Source: Pseudomonadota bacterium (GTDB taxonomy: Bacteria; Pseudomonadota; Gammaproteobacteria; Steroidobacterales; Steroidobacteraceae). Taken from it: a stretch of DNA of 64,000 nt. Positions 33,506 through 42,508 of this stretch are shown here, one piece after another (position 1 is the stretch's first letter; every line of letters begins with the position of its first letter). The notes under the pieces were generated by a model. The model worked only from the letters and a program-made list of their open reading frames with translations, did no database searches and was not told the DNA's origin. The translations under genes and the position numbers were made by a program. The stretch covers positions 124,001-188,000 of the forward strand of contig JAJYDK010000002.1 of assembly GCA_021777555.1 (NCBI GenBank), read 5' to 3'.

Positions 33506-34438
33506 ATGACGCACCGCCACACGATCCATGCTCAGCACTATGGTTGGGACAACAGTCTCGCGCCCGCGGTGCGCATCGCGCCGGGGGAGTCGCTCGAATT
33601 CGAGGTGCAGGATGCCTCCGGCGGCCAGTTCTCCCCGACCTCTCTCGCCGCGGACGTCGCGCGCCTCGATTTCACTCGAGTCAATCCGGTGGCCGGTCCG
33701 GTGCATGTCGATGGGGCCGAGCCCGGGGACATCCTCAAGGTGACGGTGCTGTCGTTCGCACCCTCCGGATGGGGTTGGACGGCGAACATCCCGGGCTTTG
33801 GGCTGCTCGCGGAGGAATTCCCGGAGCCAGCCCTGCACCTGTGGCGCTACGATGAGCACGCGCTCACGCCCTGCGCCTTCGGCTCGTGGGCCAAAGTGCC
33901 GCTGAAGCCCTTCGCGGGCACGATCGGGGTGGCTCCCGCGGAGGCTGGTTGCCACAGTGTCGTGCCGCCGCGCCGGGTCGGGGGCAACATGGATCTGCGC
34001 GACATCGCCCGCGGCAGCGAATTGCATTTACCGATCGAGGTTCCCGGGGCGCTCTTTTCCGTGGGAGACACCCACGCGGCGCAGGGTGATGGGGAGGTCT
34101 GCGGCACGGCGCTCGAGAGCCCGATGCGCGTGGCGCTTCGCTTCGAGGTTCTCAAGCAGCGCCCGCTCGCGTTCCCGCGCCTGATCACCCCGGGACCGGT
34201 CACGCGCCATCTCGACGGGCGGGGCTATTTGACGACCACCGGCATCGGCCCCGATCTCATGACTGCTGCGCGTGATGCGGTTCGCTCGATGATCGATTGG
34301 CTGGGTCGCGACCACGGGATTCCCGCGAGCGAGGCGTATCTGCTCTGCAGCGTCTGCGGCGACCTGCGCATCAGCGAGATCGTCGACATGCCCAACTGGA
34401 CCGTCTCCTTCTATTTCCCGCGGATCGTCCTCGAGTAA
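33506..34438 (+). CDS. Acetamidase/formamidase family protein
   Basis: A 310-residue cytoplasmic hydrolase of the FmdA/AmdA family. HYGWDNSLAPAVRIAPGESLEFEV, GPVHVDGAEPGDILKV, GNMDLRDIARGSELHLPI and FSVGDTHAAQGDGEVCGTALE are hallmark segments, the last carrying conserved acidic and His residues of the active site. It would release ammonia from short-chain amides. ATG at 33506 begins MTHRHTIHAQHYGWDN, where family similarity starts. The divergent permease could supply an amide or amine substrate, but this is only positional. Confidence 0.92.
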   Translation: MTHRHTIHAQHYGWDNSLAPAVRIAPGESLEFEVQDASGGQFSPTSLAADVARLDFTRVNPVAGPVHVDGAEPGDILKVTVLSFAPSGWGWTANIPGFGLLAEEFPEPALHLWRYDEHALTPCAFGSWAKVPLKPFAGTIGVAPAEAGCHSVVPPRRVGGNMDLRDIARGSELHLPIEVPGALFSVGDTHAAQGDGEVCGTALESPMRVALRFEVLKQRPLAFPRLITPGPVTRHLDGRGYLTTTGIGPDLMTAARDAVRSMIDWLGRDHGIPASEAYLLCSVCGDLRISEIVDMPNWTVSFYFPRIVLE

Positions 34439-34476
34439 GCGCGTCAGCGCGAAGACTCTCGGACGCCTCGGCCCGC

Positions 34477-35040
34477 TCAGCGCCCGTGGGCGGGCGGGGC
34501 ATCCGGCATCAGCACCTCGGCGCTCAGGTGGGTGCCGAAGGTGAGCTGGTGCGGTACGCAGTTCGAGGCGTAGCGGATGTCGCGCGTGGTGAACAGCGGC
34601 AGGAAACTCTCCTTGAACTGTTCGATCAGTTCGCAGTTGCCCTGTTCCTCGAAGCCGGCGTTGCCCGGCATGAGCACGACCTTCTGCCAATGCGCGGCGA
34701 CCGCGGGGCCCGCCTTCCGGCCGTGTTCCGAAGCGGCCGGGACGAGCACCTGCATGGTCACCCTCACGCCAGGGAAGGGCTCCACCCCGACCAGACTCAC
34801 GCAACCCTGTTCCTCGACCTTCAGATCGCCGGCGCCGAGCTTGGAGAGCATCTCGTGGATATTGTCGCGCAGGCCGTCGCAGGAATAATGGGTCGTGAAG
34901 CCCTGGTAGAAGAAGCTGATGTGGCGGGGCACCCATACGGCCTCGACACTGCCCGGGGCGGCCGCCAGCGCGGAGACGGTGCCGAGCAGGACGCCGGCCA
35001 TCGCGGCGGCGAGCCATCGTGTAAGGAATTTCAGGCGCAT
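34477..35040 (-). CDS. Exported protein of unknown function
   Basis: A 187-residue protein with a clear signal peptide (MRLKFLTRWLAAAMAGVLLGTVSALA). The mature region contains VWVPRHISFFYQGFTTHYSCDGLRDNI and several Cys (one near residue 54, others near 80, 137 and 162) that could form disulfides. No known domain recognised. Preceded by GGAG before the ATG. Downstream of the two L,D-transpeptidase genes, though not clearly in their operon. Confidence 0.7.
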   Translation of the reverse strand: MRLKFLTRWLAAAMAGVLLGTVSALAAAPGSVEAVWVPRHISFFYQGFTTHYSCDGLRDNIHEMLSKLGAGDLKVEEQGCVSLVGVEPFPGVRVTMQVLVPAASEHGRKAGPAVAAHWQKVVLMPGNAGFEEQGNCELIEQFKESFLPLFTTRDIRYASNCVPHQLTFGTHLSAEVLMPDAPPAHGR

Positions 35041-35086
35041 GGAGGTAGGCTCCCGAGGTAATGGCGGGGTGTTCTCCCCTAAGCGA

Positions 35087-35878
35087 TCAACGCGCCCATC
35101 CGGCCACGGTTGACACTCCGCGCGCGGCCAGCGCGCTCCCGAGGCCGGCCAGGCGCGAGGCGGGACGGGTGAGGAAGGCGGAGGAGTGCAACCACCGGGG
35201 ATCGGGGTAGTATCCGACCAGCACCGTGCCCTGGCGGATCAGTTTGACGAGGGCACCCTCTACCTTGCGGCTGAGCGCGAAGCAGCCCCAACTGCGCCCC
35301 ATGCGCCCGTGCGCCTCGGCGAACTTCCTGCTGACATACCACGCGCTGTGCATGACGATGGCGCGGCGGTAGGCGTCGCCGTTGAATCCTGGATCGAGTC
35401 CATGCAGGCGCAGCGAATAGCCATGCTCGCCGTTGTAGGTGCTGCCGGTGAGGTACACCCCGAGACTGCTGGCGTCCGAGCCCGGCTGGTTGGAGAAACG
35501 GGTCGCGGAATCCAAGCCGCTGCCTTTGCCGTGGGCCACGTAGGTATAAAAGAGCACCTTCCCGGTCTGCACGTCCGCGACGGCCAGGCGCTTCTTGGCC
35601 GAGGGTAGGGAATAGTCGACGATCGTGACCAGCGGCTTATCGGTCAGATGTTGCTGCCGGACGTGCAGATAGGCGTTGAGCGAGGTCAGGATGGCCTGGG
35701 GGCCGATATTGGGCGCCTGCGCATGGATGGTTGCCACGAGACGCTCGAGAGCGGTTCCGGCGCGGGCTGTCACGTGCACCGAGAGGGCGATGAAAAACGA
35801 CGCGGCAGCCACCCAGGCGGCGCGGCATTGCGTGCGAATTCGCGGCGTCGCGATCGCGGATGCGGATGGAATATGCAT
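35087..35878 (-). CDS. Murein L,D-transpeptidase catalytic domain protein (YkuD_2 type)
   Basis: A 263-residue exported protein. After a hydrophobic signal region, residues from about 90 show VTIVDYSLPSAKKRLAVADV, VMHSAWYVSRKF and GRSWGCFALSR. SxGCFAL is the Cys-containing motif of the YkuD_2 family, related to L,D-transpeptidases. ATG at 35878 chosen; a GTG 21 bases earlier is possible. Probably periplasmic peptidoglycan remodelling; the next gene upstream encodes a classical L,D-transpeptidase. Confidence 0.85.
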   Translation of the reverse strand: MHIPSASAIATPRIRTQCRAAWVAAASFFIALSVHVTARAGTALERLVATIHAQAPNIGPQAILTSLNAYLHVRQQHLTDKPLVTIVDYSLPSAKKRLAVADVQTGKVLFYTYVAHGKGSGLDSATRFSNQPGSDASSLGVYLTGSTYNGEHGYSLRLHGLDPGFNGDAYRRAIVMHSAWYVSRKFAEAHGRMGRSWGCFALSRKVEGALVKLIRQGTVLVGYYPDPRWLHSSAFLTRPASRLAGLGSALAARGVSTVAGWAR

Positions 35879-35905
35879 TGGCCTGAGGTATGAAAGCACA
35901 TTCGA

Positions 35906-36757
35906 TCATTTGCCGCACGAAACCTTCGCCTTCCCGCTGGCGAGACCCTTTGCGCGACATGCGCGCTTCACCTCGACCTTGGCTGGATGTGGCGGAAAGA
36001 CCGGTGCCCGGCCGACGATGAGGACCGGTGGTCCGTCTGTGATCTCATGGAAACCCCCATCGTCTACGTGGGGGGCGATCGCCCATTCGAACAGGGTCCG
36101 GGCGTCCTCCAGGATCGGTTTGCGCGGGTAGCCGTAACTCTCCTTCTGCATTTGCTCGTCGTAGAGTCCGATGCATCCGTGGGAGGCCGCGTAGCCCGGC
36201 ACGTCGCGTCCGTGGATCCACACGGCGACCCATTGCCGGGTAATGAGAAATCTCAAGCCGTAATGCATGGGATAGGGCGTGTCGCCCCGGGGCAGATCAT
36301 AGAGCGAGGAGCTGTGCAGCCGGTCGTAGGCCGTCACCCGGAAGAGCCCGTCGGGCGTGCGGCGCTCGGCGATGCTGTCATTGCCCGAGGTGATGGGAAA
36401 GGACATGACGAGTCTGCCGTGGTCATAGGCGCCCAGGAACTGCTCCGCGAGGTTCACGAGGATGAACTTGGGGTCATCGAGCGCCGCGGCGAAGCGCTTC
36501 GGCATGGGCGAGAAATGCTCCACCTGCTGCAGGTCCTTCGGGACCTTGATGCGCACGCCCGGATAGATGTGCCGCCGATCGATGCGGTTGAAGCGCAGGA
36601 CATCCGGCCAGAGAGACCCGAAGAGTCTGGTCAGCGTGTCGCGGCGGTTGATGCGATGGCAGGTCCAGGCAATGCCGGCATCGCTTGGATAGTGGATCCT
36701 GCAGGTATCGGGCACCGGTTCCGCGAGCGCCACGCGGACACATGCCAAGGTGAGCAC
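35906..36757 (-). CDS. L,D-transpeptidase (ErfK/YbiS/YnhG family)
   Basis: A 283-residue periplasmic enzyme. A LysM-like segment lies near the start ([17 protein letters not shown]...[11 protein letters not shown]), followed by the YkuD catalytic domain with [19 protein letters not shown] (catalytic His and Cys). Such enzymes make 3-3 crosslinks in peptidoglycan or attach Braun lipoprotein. The signal peptide from GTG 36757 is very short; the frame stays open upstream and encodes a better signal peptide ([20 protein letters not shown]), so an uncommon start about 50 bases earlier is possible. Confidence 0.9.
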   Translation of the reverse strand: MLTLACVRVALAEPVPDTCRIHYPSDAGIAWTCHRINRRDTLTRLFGSLWPDVLRFNRIDRRHIYPGVRIKVPKDLQQVEHFSPMPKRFAAALDDPKFILVNLAEQFLGAYDHGRLVMSFPITSGNDSIAERRTPDGLFRVTAYDRLHSSSLYDLPRGDTPYPMHYGLRFLITRQWVAVWIHGRDVPGYAASHGCIGLYDEQMQKESYGYPRKPILEDARTLFEWAIAPHVDDGGFHEITDGPPVLIVGRAPVFPPHPAKVEVKRACRAKGLASGKAKVSCGK

Positions 36758-36974
36758 GGCCGCGAGCCAATGCGCGCAATACGATGCCGTCCGCCTCAGA
36801 ATGAACCTCCGCCGTCATGACCCAGACCACACCGTGGCGCGGCCGGATGCGCTTCACGGGACCGATCTACGACAGAATTGGCCGAGACCGGCCGGGCCGC
36901 AATGGGCAATATTACCTACCGCATATTTACCGGACTCGGCTCACGCCCGGCGAGCGGTATATAGTTCTCCATCC

Positions 36975-37646
36975 ATGGCGCCCCCGTTTTCCAACCTCCC
37001 CGCAGCGGCCGACGAGGCGCGGGTGCCGGATTTCCGCTCGCTGTTCGAGTCGGCGCCGGGACTCTACCTGGTGCTGAGGCCGGATCTCGTGATCGTCGCG
37101 GCAAGCAATGCCTACCTCAGCGCGACCATGACGCGGCGCGAGGATCTGCTCGGCCGGGGGATCTTCGAGGCCTTTCCAGACAACCCCGAGGATCCGGGCG
37201 CGACCGGCGTGAGCAATCTGCGCGCCTCGCTCGAGCGGGTGCGCGACACCGGCAGACCCGACACGATGGCGGTGCAGAAATACGACATCCGCCGCCCGGA
37301 ATCCCAAGGCGGCGGATTCGAGGAACGATAATGGAGTTCCGTCAACTCCCCGGTCCTGGCAGGAGAGGGAGGTCGGCTCGAGCACATCATCCATCGCGTC
37401 GAGGACGTCACCGAGTTCGTGCATCTCAAACAGCAGGGTCTCGAGCGGGATCGCCTGGCCGAGGCGCTCAAGGTGCGCTCCGAACAGATGGAAGCGGAAA
37501 TCTTCCTGCGCGCGCAGCAGCTGCAGAAAGCCAACGCGCAGCTGCGCGCCGCCAACGAGCGGCTCGATCAGCTCGATCAGCTGAAGACACAGTTCGTCGC
37601 CAATGTCAGTCATGAGCTCAGGACACCGCTTGCCCTCGTCATCGGA
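36975..37646 (+). pseudogene. PAS-domain histidine kinase, interrupted by a stop codon and truncated
   Basis: From ATG 36975 the frame encodes a PAS domain ([20 protein letters not shown]...[24 protein letters not shown]). TAA at 37329-37331 then stops it after FEER. The same frame continues without a shift as WSSVNSPVLAGEGGRLEHI...VEDVTEFVHLKQQG, where a Tyr is expected at the stop. A coiled coil leads into HisKA (VANVSHELRTPLALVIG), after which similarity ends; no ATPase domain follows. A point mutation plus 3' loss has inactivated the kinase, though a short PAS protein could still be made. Confidence 0.85.
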
Positions 37647-37681
37647 TCGGCGGCGAGAGCGCAGCGAAGGACAGGGACTCC

Positions 37682-39247
37682 TCAGGGGGGGCGGGTGTCC
37701 GCCTCGGCAGAGGTCAATGAGCGAATGAGACGCAGCAACTCCTCGGCCTTGACGGGCTTGCTGGCCATGCGCAGTTCGGGATCGCGAGGCAGCTCACGGA
37801 TCGCGGTGGACGTGTCTCCGGTCACGAGCACGGCCTTCAACGGGGCCCGAAGCACCTCGCGCAGGGCGCCGATGACCTGGGTGCCGGTCTCCCCGCCCGC
37901 GAGGTGATAATCGGTCACCAGCAGATCGACGCCCGCGCGCGCGGCTTCGAGCGCCTCCGCCAGACAAGAGACGGCGATCACCTGATAGCCTTCCACCTTG
38001 AGCAGCATCCGTGTGGCATCCCGTACGCCCCGGTCATCCTCCACCAGAAGCACCCGCAGCGCCTCGCGTTTCTGCGGTGAGGCGGCGCGCGCGGCGGACT
38101 GTCCGGATGCCTGGACCCCCTGCATCACCCGACCTGCCGCGGGGGGCAGCAGGACCGAGAAGCACGAGCCGGATCCCACCTCGGAGCGGACCTCGAGCGT
38201 GAGCCCGAGCAGTTCCACGATGCGTTTGACGATCGAGAGTCCGAGTCCATAACCCTCCCGCGAGGTGTTTGCAGTCACGCCGACCTGATAGAACTCCTCG
38301 TATATGTGGGCGAGTTGATCCGCGGCAATGCCGATGCCCGTGTCGCGCACATCGATGCGCACCATCGAGCCGGACGCGGCGAGACAGCTCAGGCGCACAC
38401 GACCGTGCGGGGTATACTTGATGGCGTTGGTGATGAGATTGCGCAGGACCTGCTCGATGAGCGACGGGTCGCTGTGCACGCACACCGGTGAGGACTCGAC
38501 CTCGAAACGCAGCCCCTTGCCCGCGGCGATGCCGGCAAACTCGCGGCGCAGCTCCTCGAAGAGGGCGGCGACCGCGAAGTCCTCCGGCTCCGGCTTCACC
38601 GCGCCCGACTCGAGTTTGCTGATGTCGAGCAGCGCATTGAGGAGACGCGACATCGCCGCGATCGCCTGCTCCTGTTGGGCGAGGGCCTGGACCGGCTCCT
38701 CCTCGCGCACCGTGCGCCGCAGCGTCCCATTGAGCAGCGCGAGCGTCTGCAGCGGCTGACGCAGATCGTGGCTCGCCGTCGCGAGGAAACGGCTCTTCGC
38801 CTGATTGGCGCGGTCGGCAGCCTCGCGGGCCTGCTCGGCGGAGGCGCGCGCCGCATGCAGCTCGGTCTCGACGCGCCTGCGATGGGTCGCATCGCGGATC
38901 GCCGCGGCGACGAGCGTCTCGCCGTTGTCCTCGATGGGACTCAGGCTGATCTCGACGGGAAATTCCGTGCCATCGCGCCGCAGTCCGAAAAGATCGAGCC
39001 CCGGACCCATCGGGCGCACCCGTGTGTGGGCCATGTATTCGCTGCGGTGGCCGACGTGGTGGGCTCGAAATCGCTCGGGTACGAGCACGTCGATGTTGTG
39101 TCCGATCAGCTCCTCGGGCAAGTGGCCGAAGAGCGCCGTGACCCGGCGGTTGGCGAAGCGGATGGTCCCGCGGCCATCGACGACGATCATGGCATCGGGG
39201 GCGGCCTGAAGCACGGTCACGGCGAGCTGTGCGGGTGTTGAGACCAT
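37682..39247 (-). CDS. Hybrid sensor histidine kinase (PAS - HisKA - HATPase - receiver)
   Basis: A 521-residue protein without obvious membrane segments, so probably cytoplasmic. Order: PAS (about 8-125), coiled coil, HisKA with phospho-His in ATASHDLRQPLQTL, HATPase with NLITNAIKYTP, DTGIGI and GYGLGLSIVKRIV, then a receiver domain from about 395 (VLLVEDDRGV, phospho-Asp in LLVTDYHLAGG, Lys in MASKPVK). The lack of an output domain suggests phosphorelay or self-tuning. Signal unknown. It converges on the decayed kinase gene, ending 36 bases from it. Confidence 0.92.
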   Translation of the reverse strand: MVSTPAQLAVTVLQAAPDAMIVVDGRGTIRFANRRVTALFGHLPEELIGHNIDVLVPERFRAHHVGHRSEYMAHTRVRPMGPGLDLFGLRRDGTEFPVEISLSPIEDNGETLVAAAIRDATHRRRVETELHAARASAEQAREAADRANQAKSRFLATASHDLRQPLQTLALLNGTLRRTVREEEPVQALAQQEQAIAAMSRLLNALLDISKLESGAVKPEPEDFAVAALFEELRREFAGIAAGKGLRFEVESSPVCVHSDPSLIEQVLRNLITNAIKYTPHGRVRLSCLAASGSMVRIDVRDTGIGIAADQLAHIYEEFYQVGVTANTSREGYGLGLSIVKRIVELLGLTLEVRSEVGSGSCFSVLLPPAAGRVMQGVQASGQSAARAASPQKREALRVLLVEDDRGVRDATRMLLKVEGYQVIAVSCLAEALEAARAGVDLLVTDYHLAGGETGTQVIGALREVLRAPLKAVLVTGDTSTAIRELPRDPELRMASKPVKAEELLRLIRSLTSAEADTRPP

Positions 39248-39614
39248 CAGGTCGGCTTTCTCGGCACGTATGACGTGCGTGAACTCCTGTTCGCCGGGCG
39301 AGTCGGCCCGAGGGAGATAGCCGGACCGATGGGTGACGTGAGACGCGTTCCGCCCCGCAAAGTATACCGGAGAAGCGGCCCGCAGGGGATGGTGGAATTC
39401 ACCAGGGTGCGCGGCGTCCCTGCGGCGCGCTTCGTCTGAGATGCGGGTTTTCCCTATGTTCGAGTTCCGATGCCGATCGGATGATCAAGTGGATGGGACG
39501 GTCGTAGGTCCCCGTCCGCGGCTCGTGCGAGGTGCGCGAATTCCAACCCCCGCCGCGCCTGAGCGGCGCGCGTGGGGTCGAGCGGGTGATCTTACACCCG
39601 AGGAGGGTCCCCGG
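39248..39614. other. Intergenic region between a kinase and a CBS gene
   Basis: A 367-base divergent gap. A TATACT hexamer on the minus strand at 39366-39361 could be a -10 for the kinase, but no matching -35 is seen. An open frame reaches upstream of the CBS gene, yet its translation is low-complexity and unlike CBS proteins. Nothing else supported. Confidence 0.5.
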
Positions 39615-40088
39615 ATGAACATCGGAGAGGTCTGCAGTCGCGAGGTATACATCGTCAGGGCGGCCGAGCCTCTGGCGATTGCCGCCGCACAGATGATGAA
39701 GCGCCACATCGGGGCAATGGTCGTGGTCGAGGCCGAGCCAGCCCGCGTTCGGCCGGTGGGCATCGTGACCGATCGCGACATCGTGCGCGGCCAGGTCTCG
39801 CTCGGGAAGGACCTGGGGATGCTCACGGTCGGGGAAGTGATGACCCGTGATCCCTTGACCGTTTCCGAAGCCTCTGGACTAGGGGAAACCGTCGAGCAGA
39901 TGAGGCTGCGGCGCGTACGCCGCGCGCCGGTGCTCAACGAGCGGGGAGATCTCGTGGGGATCGTCTCACTCGATGATCTGCTGCCGGTCGTCGCCGAGGA
40001 GTTGCGCGCGCTCGCGCGCCTGGTGGATGTCCAGGCGCGCCACGAGGGCGGCTCGATCTCCTCGTCGCCGGGCTGGTCGGGGCCCTAG
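39615..40088 (+). CDS. CBS-domain pair protein
   Basis: A 157-residue protein made of two CBS motifs (about 1-60 and 70-135), a fold that binds adenine nucleotides. MNIGEVCSREVYIVRAAEPLAIAA, PVGIVTDRDIV, VGEVMTRDPLTV and LVGIVSLDDLL are the typical elements. GAGGGTCCCC precedes the ATG. A close paralogue lies at 57952-58407. Partner unknown; stand-alone CBS proteins often modulate enzymes or act in stress responses. Confidence 0.92.
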   Translation: MNIGEVCSREVYIVRAAEPLAIAAAQMMKRHIGAMVVVEAEPARVRPVGIVTDRDIVRGQVSLGKDLGMLTVGEVMTRDPLTVSEASGLGETVEQMRLRRVRRAPVLNERGDLVGIVSLDDLLPVVAEELRALARLVDVQARHEGGSISSSPGWSGP

Positions 40089-40140
40089 GGCACGGCGGGG
40101 CGCGTTGGCGCGGGCGGGTCTCAGCGGGGCGGGGGACAGG

Positions 40141-41274
40141 GTGTCCCGGGGCACGGTCACACTGTTCGTGTGTGGTGATGTCATGACCGGCCGGGGGATC
40201 GATCAGGTTCTGCCGGTGCCGAGCGATCCGCGGCTCTTCGAGCCTCATGTGAAGTCCGCGCTCGAGTACGTCGCGCTCGCCGAAAGAAAGTCCGGCCGGA
40301 TTCCACGGCGGGTCCGGTTCGAATACGTGTGGGGAGACGCGGGCGGGGTCTTGAGCCGCTTAAACCCGCACGTTCGCATCGTCAATCTCGAGACCGCCGT
40401 CACGAGCAGTCGCGAGGCGGATGTGTCGAAGCAAATTCACTATCGCATGCATCCGGGGAATGTCGGGTGTCTTACGGCCGCGGGGCTCGACTGTTGCGTG
40501 TTGGCCAACAACCACGTGCTCGATTGGGGCCGCCCGGGGTTGGAAGAGACGCTGAGCTCCCTGCACGCGGCCGGACTTCACACCGCCGGTGCCGGGGGCG
40601 ATGAGGCGGAGGCCGCGGCCCCGGCCGCGCTAGAGGTGCCCGGTGGGCGAGTGCTGGTGTACGGATTGGCGTTCCCGAGCAGCGGCACGCCCCGCGCCTG
40701 GAAGGCGGAGCGAGGGCGTCCGGGAGTCAATTGGTTCGCCGATCTGTCGGGTGAAACGCTGAAGACGATGCGCCGGTGCTTCGGGCGCGACCGCCGGCCC
40801 GGGGACCTCCTGGTGGTCTCCCTCCACTGGGGGGGCAACTGGGGCTATGAGGTCCGGGAATCGGAGCGGGCCTTCGCGCATGAGCTCATCGAGGCCGGCG
40901 TCGACCTGGTGCACGGGCACTCCTCGCATCATCCGAGGGGGATCGAGATTCACCGGGGCAAGGCGATTCTCTATGGGTGCGGGGATCTGCTCAATGACTA
41001 CGAAGGCATCGGGGGCTATGAGGCGTACCGGCCCGAGCTTTCCCTGATGTACTTCCCCGTGCTCGAGGTCTCAAGTGGCGAGCTGGTCGCGCTGACGCTC
41101 ATGCCGCTGCGCCTGCGACGATTTCGCCTGCAGAGGGCCTCGGCGACGGAGAGCGCCTGGCTCGCGGCCCGCTTGGGTCGCGAATGCGCCGGGTGGGGGG
41201 TGCGGGTGAGCCCGGATGGGCACGGCGCGTTGCACATCGACTGGGCCCGCGCATCCTCTGCGGCCTCACTCTGA
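40141..41274 (+). CDS. CapA-family protein (PGA_cap metallophosphatase-like)
   Basis: A 377-residue protein from GTG 40141. It shows the CapA pattern FVCGDVMTGRGIDQ, VRIVNLETAVTSS, LANNHVLDWG, VVSLHWGGNWGYE and HGHSSHHPRGIEIH, matching metal-binding sites of the calcineurin-like fold. Family members are linked to poly-gamma-glutamate capsule synthesis, but no CapB or CapC gene is nearby, so that role is unproven. No signal peptide seen. Its last 9 bases overlap the convergent hydrolase gene. Confidence 0.88.
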   Translation: MSRGTVTLFVCGDVMTGRGIDQVLPVPSDPRLFEPHVKSALEYVALAERKSGRIPRRVRFEYVWGDAGGVLSRLNPHVRIVNLETAVTSSREADVSKQIHYRMHPGNVGCLTAAGLDCCVLANNHVLDWGRPGLEETLSSLHAAGLHTAGAGGDEAEAAAPAALEVPGGRVLVYGLAFPSSGTPRAWKAERGRPGVNWFADLSGETLKTMRRCFGRDRRPGDLLVVSLHWGGNWGYEVRESERAFAHELIEAGVDLVHGHSSHHPRGIEIHRGKAILYGCGDLLNDYEGIGGYEAYRPELSLMYFPVLEVSSGELVALTLMPLRLRRFRLQRASATESAWLAARLGRECAGWGVRVSPDGHGALHIDWARASSAASL

Positions 41275-41952
41275 ACGACCCGCGCCGGATGTCGGGCTCG
41301 GGGCGCGCAGGTGGCGCTCGAACCAGCCGGTGGCGAGAGCGGCGACGCGCTCGAGGGCTCCCGGCTCGGCGAACAGGTGTGTCGCCCCAGGCACGACCTC
41401 CAGTTCCGCCTCACACCCGAGCTGCGCGAGCGCGGCATGGTTCAGTGCGAGGACGTGTGAATCATGGCCTCCGACGATGAGCAGAGTCGGTGCGCGCACG
41501 GCCACCAGCGCGGCGCCGGCGAGATCCGGCCGCCCGCCTCGCGAGACGACCGCTCGAACCTGCGGCATTCGTGCGGCCGCGGCGAGTGCGGCGGCCGCTC
41601 CGGTGCTGGCGCCAAAGTAGCCGATCGACAGATCCTTCAGATCCGCCTGGCGCAACGCCCAGTCCGTCGCCGCAACCAGCCGCTCCGTGAGGAATGGAAT
41701 ATCGAATCGCAGCTGCGCCGTCATCGCGTCGATCTCCTCCTCCCGTGCCGTGAGCAGATCGAACAGGAGGGTCGCGAGTCCATGGGCGGACAGCCGCTGC
41801 GCGACCTCGGTATTGCGGGGGCTCAATCGGCTGCTGCCGCTCCCGTGGACGAAGAGGACCAGCCCGCGCGGTGCGCGGGGGATGCGCAAAATGCCTTCGA
41901 GCTGCGTTGCGCCCGCTTCGATCGTGATCGCACGGGCCACGATCGGGTTCAT
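41266..41952 (-). CDS. Alpha/beta hydrolase (dienelactone hydrolase-like)
   Basis: A 228-residue hydrolase. [18 protein letters not shown] is the oxyanion-hole loop, [13 protein letters not shown] the nucleophile elbow (Ser in GASTG), VGGHDSHVL the acid and [12 protein letters not shown] the catalytic His. ATG at 41952 starts [14 protein letters not shown]; a longer open frame exists but is not family-like. Often found beside phosphoribosyltransferase or stress genes in other proteobacteria. Substrate unknown. Confidence 0.87.
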   Translation of the reverse strand: MNPIVARAITIEAGATQLEGILRIPRAPRGLVLFVHGSGSSRLSPRNTEVAQRLSAHGLATLLFDLLTAREEEIDAMTAQLRFDIPFLTERLVAATDWALRQADLKDLSIGYFGASTGAAAALAAAARMPQVRAVVSRGGRPDLAGAALVAVRAPTLLIVGGHDSHVLALNHAALAQLGCEAELEVVPGATHLFAEPGALERVAALATGWFERHLRAPSPTSGAGRSE

Positions 41953-42087
41953 CGCCGCCACCCCGATGCGCCTCTGAGGGAGCCTATCCTGAAGACGAAT
42001 CGGCACGCCGGTCATTGCTACTTCTACGGACGGGCGGATCGGCTTCGGCGGTCTATCATCGGGCAGAGGCAGCGACGCCACACCATC

Positions 42088-42504
42088 ATGAGCGCGTACT
42101 GGGAACATTTCTCGCATGAGGCCGACATCGGAGTGCGGGGCATGGGGGCGACCCGGGAGCAGGCGTTCGAGCAGGCCGCCCTGGCGATGACGGCGATCGT
42201 CGCGGATCCCTCGACGGTCAGGCCGCTCGAGAGCGTGCGCATCGTCTGCGAAGCGCCCGATGATGAGCTGCTCCTCGTCGATTGGCTGAATGGCCTCATC
42301 TACGAGATGTCGACGCGAAGGATGCTGTTCGGGCGCTTCTCGGTCGGGGTGGAGGCGCATCACCTGAAGGGAACGGCCTGGGGGGAGCCGGTCGATCGCC
42401 GCCGGCATCATCCGGCCGTCGAGATCAAGGGGGCCACCTACACGGCGCTGCGCGTGGTCGAGGAGGGAGGACGGTGGCTCGCGCAGACGGTGCTGGACGT
42501 GTAG
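42088..42504 (+). CDS. Archease
   Basis: A 138-residue archease, the cofactor that speeds guanylylation and multiple turnover of the RNA ligase Rtc[32 protein letters not shown] and [24 protein letters not shown] are diagnostic, including the Asp of HEADIG. The end LAQTVLDV is also conserved. It lies 4 bases before rtcB, clearly an operon. Confidence 0.95.
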   Translation: MSAYWEHFSHEADIGVRGMGATREQAFEQAALAMTAIVADPSTVRPLESVRIVCEAPDDELLLVDWLNGLIYEMSTRRMLFGRFSVGVEAHHLKGTAWGEPVDRRRHHPAVEIKGATYTALRVVEEGGRWLAQTVLDV

Positions 42505-42508
42505 GCGC

